Assembly (NCBI GenBank): GCA_965208745.1
Contig: CBDBPN010000003.1
Location: 62,001-126,000, forward strand
DNA: 64,000 nt
Source of the DNA: VXNE01 sp965208745
GTDB lineage: Bacteria; Pseudomonadota; Gammaproteobacteria; Pseudomonadales; Azotimanducaceae
Reading direction: 5' to 3'
In this document: positions 7,314-15,471 of the stretch, piece after piece
Position numbering within the stretch: position 1 is the stretch's first letter
Layout of the letters: each line of letters opens with the position of its first letter
The notes under the pieces: generated by a model
What the model was told of the DNA's origin: nothing
Databases searched by the model: none
The model's input: the letters and a program-made list of their open reading frames with translations, nothing else
Translations under genes and position numbers: made by a program

Positions 7314-9185
7314 TCAGTCGAAGACACTGTCGAACTCGCCGACCACCCGCCTCAGGTCGCCCGTCCGGCGCGTGAACCGCTTGCGGTCGAAGTGCTCGAG
7401 CACCTCGATGACGACGTTGCGGCCCACTCCGGAGGCGTCGCGGAAGTCGCGGACGGTGAAGGCGCCGCGGGTGTCGAGGTCCGTGGCAACGCTGGCCAGT
7501 TCCCGCAGGCGCTCCTTGAGGTAGAAACGGTTTGGACCCACCTGCTCGCACAGGCCGATCCCGGCGAGGGCGCGCATCTCCCGTTCGAGTTGCGGGAACG
7601 GGCGTCCGAGGGACTTCGCGATGTCGCCGAGGCTCGGCGGCTGGAGGGTGTCAAGCGCGGGAGAGACACGGTCGAAGAGGGTGGCGAGAGCCGCCGGGAT
7701 TTCCGCGACATGGCTCGCGAGCGCGAAGCTGCCGGCGTGAGCGCGAACGTGGCCCGTCTCGGCCAGAGACGTTATGGCGAAATCCACGGTGGCTCTGGGC
7801 GCGCCCAGCGCGTGCGCGATCGCCTCCCGCGGCGGTCCCGCGCTCTCGCGCTGGGTGCGGTGGTGCTCGGAGAGCGCGGCGAGTACGGCTTCCCGCGTCT
7901 CGTCGAGCAGGTCGCGGTGGATGACGAGGCCGCCGCTACGGGCGAACTGCTCGCCTCCCGTCAGCCGGCCCAGCGCGCCGTTGGTCAGGTTCCAGTCGCG
8001 GCGGAAACGCTCGGCTTCGACGACGTCCAGCCGTGCGAGGGCCGAGAGCGCGTCACCGGGGTCTTGTTGGCGCAGCGCCTCGACACGCTCAAGCCGCCCG
8101 GGCGCCCGGCGGCGACCGTGGACCGCGACGACATCCAGGACGCGCCCGCCGCCGATCGTGCGGCCCAGGTCCTGGTCCCGCGCGATCAGGCGGTCTCCCA
8201 CCTTGAGGGGCAGTGCGCGGTCGAGCACGACGTCGACGGGGCCCGTGCCGCCCGGAGGAATGGGGTCTCCGCTGAGCAGCCCGATGCGGCCTTGCGCATG
8301 GCTCGTGGCCGCGTAGGCGTGCGCGGGCGCCCAGTGCCGTACGGCGCGGGGGAAATCGGGCAGGACATCGAACTCGACCACGGCGTGGCGAGTCCGGCCG
8401 GCGGCGCCGGGTGCGACGATCCAGTCGCCGCGGGCCACGTCGTCGACATCGATGCCAGTGAGGTTCATGGCCGTGCGGTCGCCTTCGGCGGCCGTCTCGG
8501 AGGCCGCATCCTGCACGTGGAGACCGCGTACGCGAACCGGGCGATCCGTCCCGGCAACGACGAGTGAATCGCCGACGCTTGCAGTTCCGGCGACGACGGT
8601 GCCCGTCACTACGGCGCCGGCGCCGCGGACGGAAAACGCCCGGTCGACGGCGAGCCGGAAGCCCCGGTCGGCGTGCTCGACCGCGTGGCGTCGGGCGGCG
8701 CCCGCAAGTTCGTCCCGGAGTTGGTCGATGCCACGCCCGTCCATGCAGGACACCGGGACCGTGGCGGCGCCCTCGAGGAAGGAGGCCTGCGCCAGCGCGT
8801 GGACCTCGCGCTCCACCTCGGCTACCCGCCCCGGGTCAACACGGTCCACTTTGTTTACGGCGACCACACCTTCGCGCAGTCCCATCAGTTGCAGGATCTG
8901 CAGGTGTTCGCGGGTCTGCGGCATGACCCCGTCGTCGGCCGCGACGACGAGCAGGGCGTACTGGCGCCGTCCCACGCCGGCCACCATGTTGTGTATGAAG
9001 CGGTGGTGTCCCGGAACGTCCACGAAACCCACCCGGGCCCCGTCGAGGTCCGTGTAGGCGAAGCCGAGGTCGATGGTGAGCCCGCGGCGCTTCTCTTCCT
9101 CCAGGCGGTCGGTGTCCACGCCGGTCAGGGCGCGCACGATCGCGGTCTTGCCGTGATCCACGTGGCCCGCGAGGGTGACGATCAT
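7314..9185 (-). CDS. selB: selenocysteine-specific translation elongation factor SelB
   Basis: SelB is a GTPase that carries Sec-tRNA(Sec) to the ribosome at UGA codons marked by a SECIS hairpin. At 623 residues it is the usual bacterial length. G-domain motifs are clear: 'GHVDHGKT' near the N-terminus, 'DVPGHH' and 'NKVD'. EF-Tu-like beta-barrel domains follow, and a C-terminal region of winged-helix repeats (about residues 370-623) is the SECIS-binding part. The ATG overlaps the selA stop by 4 bp, indicating translational coupling. Confidence 0.96.
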   Translation of the reverse strand: MIVTLAGHVDHGKTAIVRALTGVDTDRLEEEKRRGLTIDLGFAYTDLDGARVGFVDVPGHHRFIHNMVAGVGRRQYALLVVAADDGVMPQTREHLQILQLMGLREGVVAVNKVDRVDPGRVAEVEREVHALAQASFLEGAATVPVSCMDGRGIDQLRDELAGAARRHAVEHADRGFRLAVDRAFSVRGAGAVVTGTVVAGTASVGDSLVVAGTDRPVRVRGLHVQDAASETAAEGDRTAMNLTGIDVDDVARGDWIVAPGAAGRTRHAVVEFDVLPDFPRAVRHWAPAHAYAATSHAQGRIGLLSGDPIPPGGTGPVDVVLDRALPLKVGDRLIARDQDLGRTIGGGRVLDVVAVHGRRRAPGRLERVEALRQQDPGDALSALARLDVVEAERFRRDWNLTNGALGRLTGGEQFARSGGLVIHRDLLDETREAVLAALSEHHRTQRESAGPPREAIAHALGAPRATVDFAITSLAETGHVRAHAGSFALASHVAEIPAALATLFDRVSPALDTLQPPSLGDIAKSLGRPFPQLEREMRALAGIGLCEQVGPNRFYLKERLRELASVATDLDTRGAFTVRDFRDASGVGRNVVIEVLEHFDRKRFTRRTGDLRRVVGEFDSVFD

Positions 9186-10549
9186 GGCAGGGCGCGCAGG
9201 TTGTCGAGGAGCTCCGGCAGGGGCTCGGCGCCGCGCATGTCGAGCCAGAGCCGGTCGTCCCCCACGCGCGCGACGACGGGGATCGGCAGCCTACGCAGGC
9301 GCGCGGCGAGTTCGTTAAGGGCCTTGCCAGTGCTCGCCGAAATCGTCACGGCGCGGCTGGGCAGGACCTGGTCGGGGAGGGCGCCGCTGCCGAGTTGGCC
9401 GGCAGCCTCTGCAACGGCAACCTCGAACCCAGCGCCCAGGAGTGGCTCAAGCGTCGCGGCCACGTCCCGGGCGCGCTCCTCAAGCTCTTCGAGTGGCGTC
9501 GTCAACGTCCGCAGCAGCGGGATGCGCTCCGCGACGGACGATTCGTCCTCGTAGGCGCGCAACGTTGCGTCGAGCAGGGCGAGCGTGACCTTGTCCAGGC
9601 GCAACGCGCGTTTGAGCGGGTTGGCGTCGAGCCGGGCGACCAGGTCGGCGCGTCCGACCACGATGCCCGCCTGGATGCCGCCGAGCAGCTTGTCGCCGGA
9701 GAAGGTGACGAGGTCCGCGCCGTCCGCGAGGGTCTCGCGGGGCGTGGGTTCGTGCGGCAGTCCGAAGCGCCTGAGGTCAAGGAGCGTCCCGCTGCCGAGG
9801 TCCACGCACAGCGGGATCTCGTGACGGTAGCCGAGTTCCGCGAGTTCCCCGGTGGAGACCGTGCGCGTGAAGCCCTCGACCCGGTAGTTGCTCGGGTGCA
9901 CCTTGAGCAGCAGTGCGGTGGCCTCGTCCACCGCGGCCTCGAAGTCGGCCGGATGCGTTCGGTTCGTCGTCCCGACCTCCACGAGCCGGCAGCCTGAGCG
10001 CGCCATGATGTCGGGGATGCGGAAGCTGCCGCCGATCTCGATCAGTTCCCCTCGGGATACGGGCACGGGCCGCCCGAAAGCGAGCGTGTTGAGCACGAGC
10101 AGCACGGCGGCGGCGTTGTTGTTGACGACGGTCGCCGCCTCCGCGCCGGTCAGGAGCCTGAGCCGGTGCCGGACGATGCCTTCGCGGTCGCCGCGCCGGC
10201 CTGTGTCGAGATCGTATTCGAGGGTGACGGGCGCCGTGGCCGCATCGACGGCGACATCCATGAGTTCGCGCGACAGCAGGGCCCGGCCGAGGTTGGTGTG
10301 GACGACCGTCCCGGTCAGATTGAAGACGCGCCGGTAACCGTGCCCGACGTGGCGGGCGAGCCACGCTTCTGCGGGTTCCGCGTAGCGCGCTGCATCCGTG
10401 GCCCATTCGGGAACCTCCCCGGTACGGGCGTCGGCTTGCAGGGCGCGTACCGCGTCCTTGACGGTGGCCAGCCCGTGCCGCGAGATGGTCTCGGCCAGGG
10501 CCCCGTGCTGCAGCACGGCGTCGACACTCGGCAGGGCCCGGCGGGACAT
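9182..10549 (-). CDS. selA: L-seryl-tRNA(Sec) selenium transferase SelA
   Basis: This PLP enzyme converts Ser-tRNA(Sec) to Sec-tRNA(Sec) using selenophosphate. The ATG at 10549 gives 455 residues ('MSRRALPSVDAVLQHG'), close to E. coli SelA. The PLP-binding lysine lies in 'FSGDKLLGGIQAG'. The N-terminal tRNA-binding region, 'FNLTGTVVHTNLGRA' and 'VNNNAAAVLL' are all family blocks. It starts 4 bp downstream of the TPR gene and overlaps selB. With selB and tRNA-Sec this forms most of the pathway; selD was not seen in the window. Confidence 0.96.
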   Translation of the reverse strand: MSRRALPSVDAVLQHGALAETISRHGLATVKDAVRALQADARTGEVPEWATDAARYAEPAEAWLARHVGHGYRRVFNLTGTVVHTNLGRALLSRELMDVAVDAATAPVTLEYDLDTGRRGDREGIVRHRLRLLTGAEAATVVNNNAAAVLLVLNTLAFGRPVPVSRGELIEIGGSFRIPDIMARSGCRLVEVGTTNRTHPADFEAAVDEATALLLKVHPSNYRVEGFTRTVSTGELAELGYRHEIPLCVDLGSGTLLDLRRFGLPHEPTPRETLADGADLVTFSGDKLLGGIQAGIVVGRADLVARLDANPLKRALRLDKVTLALLDATLRAYEDESSVAERIPLLRTLTTPLEELEERARDVAATLEPLLGAGFEVAVAEAAGQLGSGALPDQVLPSRAVTISASTGKALNELAARLRRLPIPVVARVGDDRLWLDMRGAEPLPELLDNLRALP

Positions 10550-10553
10550 CGCG

Positions 10554-11282
10554 TCAAGACCCGTCGAGGGCGGCGAGCCACGCGTGGGCTTCCTCCTGCA
10601 GGATGCCGTCGTACGCGTGCCGGGGCGGCGTCTCGGCAGCCTCGGTAAAGAGGGCCCGCGCCCGGTCGCGGTTGCGACGCCTGTCGAGCGCCAGGAGCCC
10701 CTTGGCGTACTCGACCTGTACCGCCTTGTCGCCCGGCGCCAGGGCATAGGCGCGCTCGAAATGCTGGGCGGCCGTTTTCTTCGAGGCTCCGGTCATCATG
10801 CGCCCGGCGAGGTTGCGGCCAGCCTCTGCGTGCCAGGAGGCGAGGCTGAGTTGGGCGCGGGCCAGCTCCGGCGCGAGGGCGACCGCCCGCTCCATCGCCT
10901 CGCGCACCGGCCCGGCGAGCCGCAAGGCCTTGACCCCCTTGCCTAGCGTCTGGGCATACCGGCCCAGGGCATGGGAGAGCTGCAGGTGCGCCTCCGGGTT
11001 CGTGTCGTCCAGGCGGATTGCCTCTTCGGCGAAGCCCTGTGCCTTCTGGAACAGGGCCTGCCGGTCGGCCTCCGGAGCCTGGTGGAAGCCATGTATCGCC
11101 AGCGCCTCCGCCGCGAAGGCGAGGCCTTCCGAGGTTCCCTCCGCTGCCGCCAGCTCGGACGCTTCGGCGAAGCGTCCGTCGGCGTACGCCGCGCGCGCTG
11201 CCTCCATCGACTGCGCGTACGCGGTCGCGGACCACAGGGACGCTACGAGCATGGCCCAAGCGGTCCGGCGGATTCCGAACAT
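10554..11282 (-). CDS. exported tetratricopeptide-repeat protein
   Basis: The 242-residue protein has a signal peptide ('MLVASLWSATAYAQ', cleavage about residue 24) and TPR-like helical repeats, for example 'ARAAYADGRFAEASELAAAE', 'PEAHLQLSHALGRYAQTLGK' and 'AAQHFERAYALAPGDKAVQ'. It has no catalytic motif, so a periplasmic scaffold role is plausible. It is the first gene of the minus-strand series and ends 4 bp before selA, so it shares the selA transcript. Why it is coupled to selenocysteine genes is unknown. Confidence 0.8.
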   Translation of the reverse strand: MFGIRRTAWAMLVASLWSATAYAQSMEAARAAYADGRFAEASELAAAEGTSEGLAFAAEALAIHGFHQAPEADRQALFQKAQGFAEEAIRLDDTNPEAHLQLSHALGRYAQTLGKGVKALRLAGPVREAMERAVALAPELARAQLSLASWHAEAGRNLAGRMMTGASKKTAAQHFERAYALAPGDKAVQVEYAKGLLALDRRRNRDRARALFTEAAETPPRHAYDGILQEEAHAWLAALDGS

Positions 11283-11340
11283 CGCAAGACTCCCTCCCGT
11301 CGGGACCGCACGATCCCGGCGAGCGGATCATGTATGCCCG

Positions 11341-11370
11341 GGGCGGCGCGGCGCAAGCCCCGCGCCGCCC
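11341..11370 (-). terminator. strong GC hairpin after the TonB receptor gene
   Basis: GGGCGGCGCGG (11341-11351) pairs perfectly with CCGCGCCGCCC (11360-11370) around an eight-base loop. It lies about 10 bp after the receptor stop and before the TPR gene. There is no clear T-run, so it is a candidate terminator or mRNA-stabilising hairpin rather than a certain intrinsic terminator. Confidence 0.45.
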
Positions 11371-11379
11371 GGAGGATCC

Positions 11380-13731
11380 TCAGAAGCGCATGCGCATCCC
11401 GGCTTCGACCGTGCGCCCGCGCTGGGGTGCGAGGTCCTTGACGATGGACGTGTGCAGGCGCTGCTCGTCGTCGGTGAGGTTGCGGCCGGCGACGTACAGG
11501 TCGAGCGTCATGTCGCCGGGCCGGAAACGCCAGGCGATGCGCGCGCGCAAGTCGTCGTAGCCGTCGGTGGGCAACTCGAACTCCGCGACGTCGTCCTGGT
11601 CGGAAGCGCGCACGTAGTCGACGTTGGCCCGCAGGCGGTCACTGGTGAACGCCACGGAGAGGCCGACGCGGTCCGGCGGGATGAGCGGCAGGTTGTCGTT
11701 GCCGGAGACGTCGACGTCCGGAGACACCATGTCGAAGAAGGCGCCGAGTTGCAGGCGTCCGATGCCCCAATCGGCTACCGTCAGGCGGCCCTCCACCTCG
11801 AAACCGGCGAAGGTTGCGTCGGCCTGGGCGAACTGCCGCACGTCGAAGCCGTGTTCCTCCTCGCCGGTCGCGGCCTGGTAGATGAAGTCGGCGAAGTCGG
11901 TGTAGTAGAAGGTCCCGCTCGCCGACCAGCGGTCGCCGCTACCCCTCAGCGTCGCCGCCAGGTTGCGCGCCTGTTCCTGGTCCAGGCCGGGATCGCCGAT
12001 CTCGAAGCTCCGCGTGGCCAGGTGCGGTCCGTCGGAGAAGAGTTCCTCGCCCACGGGAGCGCGGGACGAATAGTCCGCCAGCAGAGTTGCGTCCCAGCTT
12101 GCGTTGAGCGGCACGATCAGGCCGAGAGACGCGCTCCCGCCGGTGAAGTCCCTGCTCCCGCCGTGTGCCGGGTCGTGCTCCACACGGTCGAAGCGCAGGC
12201 CGGCCTCGAGGCCGAGGTCTCCGACGGAGCGCTCGCCCACCCAGAAGAGCCCGAAGCTCTGCGTGTCCACCGGCGGCGTGAAGGCTTCTTCTCCCACCAC
12301 CGAGAACTCGCGGTCGCCGAGCTGCATGCCGAGCGCGCCGCGCCAGCCACCGGCGGGCGCGTGCGTCAGTTCCGCGCGCGCTTCCCAGGCGCTGTTCTCG
12401 AAGGCGGTGCCCACCTCGCCGGATGGCTCGATCTCCAGGTGCTCGTAGTCGTTGATGCCGACACGCACGTTCAGGCTCTCGAAGCCCTCGAACGGGTCGG
12501 CCAGCCCGGCCTCGAGGTCGATGCGCGTCTGCTCGAGATCGATGATCGGCGTGCCTTCGTCCTCGTGCCCGTGCTCGTCTTCGTCCTCGTCGTGATGCTC
12601 GTCCTCGTCGTGGTCGTCGCCGTGCTCGTCGTCGTGGTCGTCGTCGTGATCGTCGTCGTGGTCGTCGTCGTGGCCGTGCTCGTCGTGCCCGTGCTCGTCG
12701 TGGTCGTCGTCTTCGTCGTGCCCGTGCGCGTGACTGTGTCCCGGGATTCCGTACTCGGAGTTCAGCCCGCTGACGGAGATCCCGATGAAACCCCGGTCGC
12801 CGACGAATGAGAAACCGACCGAACCGCCGCGTACCTCGAAGGCGCTGCCAGGCAGATAGCCGTGCACTTCTTCTTCGTGCTCGTCGTGTTCGTCCTCGTG
12901 GTCGTCATGGTCGTCGTCGTGATCGTCATGGTCGTCGTCGTGATCGTCGGCGTGCCCGTGCTCGTCCTCGTCGTGGTGCTCTTCCTCTTCGAGGGCGTGC
13001 AGGTACGAGGACTCGACGAACCCCGGAATCTCGTAGTCGTCCGACTCGCGGGCGAAACCGTCCAGGTGCCACGCCAGGCCGCCGCCGCCGCCGTCCAGCC
13101 GGAAGGAACCGTTCTTGCCGTCGCCGTTGTCGGATCCGCGCAGGTCTACCGCGCCGCTTATCCGCTCCGGCACTTCGTGCGGGATGCGTCCGGTGTGGAC
13201 ATCCACTACGCCGCCGATCGCCCCGGAGCCGTAGAGCAGCGTGCCCGAGCCCTTGAGGACTTCCACCCGCTCCGCGACGAACGGATCGACCGTGACCGCG
13301 TGGTCGCCGCTCGTCACCGAAACATCGAGCGTGTCGATGCGGTCTTCCATCACGCGCACGCGCGCGCCTCCAAGCCCATGGATGACGGGGCGTCCCGCGG
13401 CCTCGGCAAAGGAGCTGTTGTGGATGCCGGGCTGGTTGCCGACCGTCGCGCCGATGCTGTCGGCCGCCATGCGCTCGAGCTCCTCGGCCGTGATGACGGT
13501 CGCCGGGAGGGCGAGCCCCTCAGCAGACAGCGGGTGGCCGATGACGATGATCTCCTCGATCAGTTCGTCGGACGCTGCCTCTTCGGCGTGGAGTGCCGGC
13601 GTTGCCCCGAAGCCGAGCAGCGTCAGTGCGGCGGCCACGGGCCGTACCCGCGGGAAGACGCGGACCGGTGTGCCGGACCCCTGCACGGCCGCGGTGGCGG
13701 GCTTGACGCGCGCAATGCTCGTGTTCTTCAT
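11380..13731 (-). CDS. TonB-dependent outer-membrane receptor with long His/Asp-rich loops (ZnuD-like)
   Basis: The ATG at 13731 gives 783 residues with an N-terminal export signal ('ALTLLGFGATPALHA'), a TonB-box-like 'EEIIVIG', a plug domain ('RVEVLKGSGTLLYGSGAIGGVVDV') and a barrel ending in Phe ('GMRMRF'), all standard for TonB receptors. Two surface-loop regions, about residues 248-290 and 332-393, consist almost only of His, Asp and Glu. Neisserial ZnuD, a zinc receptor, also has a His/Asp loop, though shorter. The likely cargo is zinc or another divalent metal; this is inferred from composition. The small Cys/His protein just upstream is probably in the same transcript. Confidence 0.88.
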   Translation of the reverse strand: MKNTSIARVKPATAAVQGSGTPVRVFPRVRPVAAALTLLGFGATPALHAEEAASDELIEEIIVIGHPLSAEGLALPATVITAEELERMAADSIGATVGNQPGIHNSSFAEAAGRPVIHGLGGARVRVMEDRIDTLDVSVTSGDHAVTVDPFVAERVEVLKGSGTLLYGSGAIGGVVDVHTGRIPHEVPERISGAVDLRGSDNGDGKNGSFRLDGGGGGLAWHLDGFARESDDYEIPGFVESSYLHALEEEEHHDEDEHGHADDHDDDHDDHDDDHDDHEDEHDEHEEEVHGYLPGSAFEVRGGSVGFSFVGDRGFIGISVSGLNSEYGIPGHSHAHGHDEDDDHDEHGHDEHGHDDDHDDDHDDDHDDEHGDDHDEDEHHDEDEDEHGHEDEGTPIIDLEQTRIDLEAGLADPFEGFESLNVRVGINDYEHLEIEPSGEVGTAFENSAWEARAELTHAPAGGWRGALGMQLGDREFSVVGEEAFTPPVDTQSFGLFWVGERSVGDLGLEAGLRFDRVEHDPAHGGSRDFTGGSASLGLIVPLNASWDATLLADYSSRAPVGEELFSDGPHLATRSFEIGDPGLDQEQARNLAATLRGSGDRWSASGTFYYTDFADFIYQAATGEEEHGFDVRQFAQADATFAGFEVEGRLTVADWGIGRLQLGAFFDMVSPDVDVSGNDNLPLIPPDRVGLSVAFTSDRLRANVDYVRASDQDDVAEFELPTDGYDDLRARIAWRFRPGDMTLDLYVAGRNLTDDEQRLHTSIVKDLAPQRGRTVEAGMRMRF
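12553..12738 (-). repeat. low-complexity His/Asp/Glu-coding tract (second loop)
   Basis: A run of GTC, GTG and GAT/GAC-type triplets encodes motifs such as 'HDDDHDDDHDDDHDDEHGDD'. It is an in-frame expandable trinucleotide-like tract inside the TonB receptor, predicted to be extracellular. Confidence 0.9.
12862..12990 (-). repeat. low-complexity His/Asp/Glu-coding tract (first loop)
   Basis: A second tract of the same composition in the receptor, with units like 'HDDDHDDHDDDHDDHEDEHD'. It is separated from the other by ordinary barrel sequence ('RGGSVGFSFVGDRGFIGI'), so the two loops lie on either side of a strand pair. Confidence 0.9.
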
Positions 13732-13799
13732 GCTGGTGCTCCCAATCGATCTACGGTCGACGACCGTCGCAGGGACGGCTGCCTCTGGGTTGCGAACGA

Positions 13800-14096
13800 T
13801 CAGAAGGGCAGCGGTGGGCCTCGGGAACGCTCCGCTTCGAAGGGTCGGGCGACGGCCGCCAAGCCGGTAGACCGCGCGGCCGTTCCCGGGATCCATGCCG
13901 GTCCGGGAACGCTGGCGTCTATGGCGGCATTGACGAGGTCGGCATGCGCGAGCGTGCAGGCGGTGCAGCATTCGGCTGGCAGGGCTACGTCATGCAGGTG
14001 CAGCTCGGCGGCAGCCTGGGTCGAGCACAACACAAACGCCGCCGCCCAGGCCAGGCGCCGGAGTTCGCGCGCCCCAAGGCGCATGGGTCTCATCAT
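13800..14096 (-). CDS. small exported Cys/His-containing protein upstream of the TonB receptor
   Basis: The 98-residue product (start at 14096; alternatives ATG at 14093 and 14084) has a clear signal peptide 'LAWAAAFVLCSTQAAA'. The mature part carries 'LHLHDVALPAECCTACTLAHAD', with three cysteines and four histidines in about 22 residues, suggesting metal binding. It resembles small DUF2946-type periplasmic proteins found near metal transporters, though I am not certain of the family. It ends 69 bp before the receptor gene on the same strand. Minus-strand TTGTCC (14131-14126) and TATCGT (14108-14103) with a 17-bp spacer could be its promoter, which would leave almost no leader and favour the start at 14084. 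Confidence 0.65.
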   Translation of the reverse strand: MMRPMRLGARELRRLAWAAAFVLCSTQAAAELHLHDVALPAECCTACTLAHADLVNAAIDASVPGPAWIPGTAARSTGLAAVARPFEAERSRGPPLPF

Positions 14097-14244
14097 GCAC
14101 GTACGATACCGGACGCAGGGCTGCCGGACAATGCGGGGGCGGCCCGACGGCATGGTATAAGCCGCGCCCCGAGCAGGCGATCCGGCGGACGGGTCGGGCT
14201 TGAGCGCGGACCACCCTCCACAGCCAATCGCAGGGGCACTGATC

Positions 14245-15132
14245 ATGAACGACCGCAGAAACGTGGCCTTCGTGGGACTCGGGGTCATGGGATACCCGAT
14301 GGCGGGGCATCTCGCGGGAGCGGGCCACCGGGTGCGCGTATACAACCGCACGGCCGCCCGGGCGGAGACGTGGGCGGAGGCACACGGGGGCGAGACGGCT
14401 CCGACGCCTGCGCAGGCGGCGTCGGGGGCCGACTTCGTGTTCGTCTGTGTCGGCAATGACGTCGACGTGCGCAGCGTCACGCTCGGGGCGGACGGCGTAC
14501 TGGCGGGCATGTCCGCTGGCGCGGTGCTGGTGGACCACACGACCGCGTCTGCGGATCTCGCGCGGGAACTCGCGGCGGCCGCGGCGGGGCGCGACATCGG
14601 GTTTCTCGACGCGCCGGTCAGTGGGGGCCAGGCCGGGGCGGAGAACGGCCAGCTCACGATCATGGTAGGGGGCGACCCCCGAACGTTTGCCGCGGCGGAG
14701 CCCGTGATGGACTGCTACGCTCGCGCCGTGCGCCGCATGGGCGACGCGGGGGCGGGACAGCTCACGAAGATGGTCAACCAGGTGTGCATCGCGGGCGTAC
14801 TGCAGGGACTCTCCGAGGGACTGCACTTCGCGGAGAAGGCCGGCCTCGACGTGGACGCGGTGGTCGACGTCATCGGCAAGGGCGCCGCGCAGTCGTGGCA
14901 GATGGACAACCGCGCGGGCACGATGGCGCGGCGGGAGTTCGAGTTCGGTTTCGCGGTCCAGTGGATGCAGAAGGACCTGGACATGACCCTGAACGCGGCC
15001 CGCCGACTGGGGGCGCGCATGCCGTTGACGGCGCTGGTGGACCAGTTCTACGCGGACGTCGCCGCGATGGGCGGCGCCCGCTGGGACACCTCCAGCCTAA
15101 TCGAGCGCCTGCGCAGGGTCGAGGAATCGTAA
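14245..15132 (+). CDS. 3-hydroxyisobutyrate/2-hydroxy-3-oxopropionate dehydrogenase-family oxidoreductase
   Basis: The 295-residue protein belongs to the beta-hydroxyacid dehydrogenase family. It has the Rossmann motif 'VAFVGLGVMGYPMAGHL', the substrate-binding block 'DAPVSGGQAGAENG' and the catalytic Lys in 'GAGQLTKMVNQ'. It reduces or oxidises a short 3-hydroxy acid with NAD(P). The exact substrate (3-hydroxyisobutyrate, tartronate semialdehyde, succinic semialdehyde) is not decidable by eye. The ATG at 14245 is preferred because AGGGG lies just upstream; the ATG at 14200 adds 15 unlikely residues. It is transcribed away from the metal-uptake genes and stands alone. Confidence 0.87.
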   Translation: MNDRRNVAFVGLGVMGYPMAGHLAGAGHRVRVYNRTAARAETWAEAHGGETAPTPAQAASGADFVFVCVGNDVDVRSVTLGADGVLAGMSAGAVLVDHTTASADLARELAAAAAGRDIGFLDAPVSGGQAGAENGQLTIMVGGDPRTFAAAEPVMDCYARAVRRMGDAGAGQLTKMVNQVCIAGVLQGLSEGLHFAEKAGLDVDAVVDVIGKGAAQSWQMDNRAGTMARREFEFGFAVQWMQKDLDMTLNAARRLGARMPLTALVDQFYADVAAMGGARWDTSSLIERLRRVEES

Positions 15133-15153
15133 CGCCCTCGTCCCCCGGCCGTG

Positions 15154-15351
15154 TCAACCGGCGACGATCGCCCCGGCCACGGTCGCAACCAGCGCCACCA
15201 GGGCGACGGACGTCACGACGAACCAGACTTTCACCGACGACACGTCTTCCCGCGTCGCCAGGGTCTTCAGTCTCTCGTCAATCCCGGCTCCGCCGATCTC
15301 GACTTCTCGAAGACGTGGTTCCAAGTCGTCTGGGGGTGTCACAGTCGCCAC
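15154..15351 (-). CDS. small single-span membrane protein
   Basis: This 65-residue protein has a charged N-terminal half ('LEPRLREVEIGGAGIDERLKTLATRED') that could form a short coiled coil, followed by one C-terminal membrane helix ('WFVVTSVALVALVATVAGAIVAG'). The pattern resembles XhlA/DUF1640-like small proteins, but no function can be assigned. AAGGGAG lies upstream: it is too close to the GTG at 15351 and well spaced from the GTG at 15342, so the true start may be 15342. Confidence 0.6.
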   Translation of the reverse strand: MATVTPPDDLEPRLREVEIGGAGIDERLKTLATREDVSSVKVWFVVTSVALVALVATVAGAIVAG

Positions 15352-15471
15352 TCCCTTGGCCTCGCGGTGTTCCTTCCGCGTATTCTCGCCGGCGCCGCCC
15401 GCCCGTCAACCCTCCGGGCCCTGCAACCGCGACGGCCGTCCGCAGGGGAGCGGTTTCGGAGGCGCGGCCGC

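Noticed and set aside
12553..12990. A repeat array that could be taken for CRISPR
   Set aside because: Units are three to twelve bases, in frame, and encode His/Asp/Glu loops of a receptor. There are no spacers and no cas genes.
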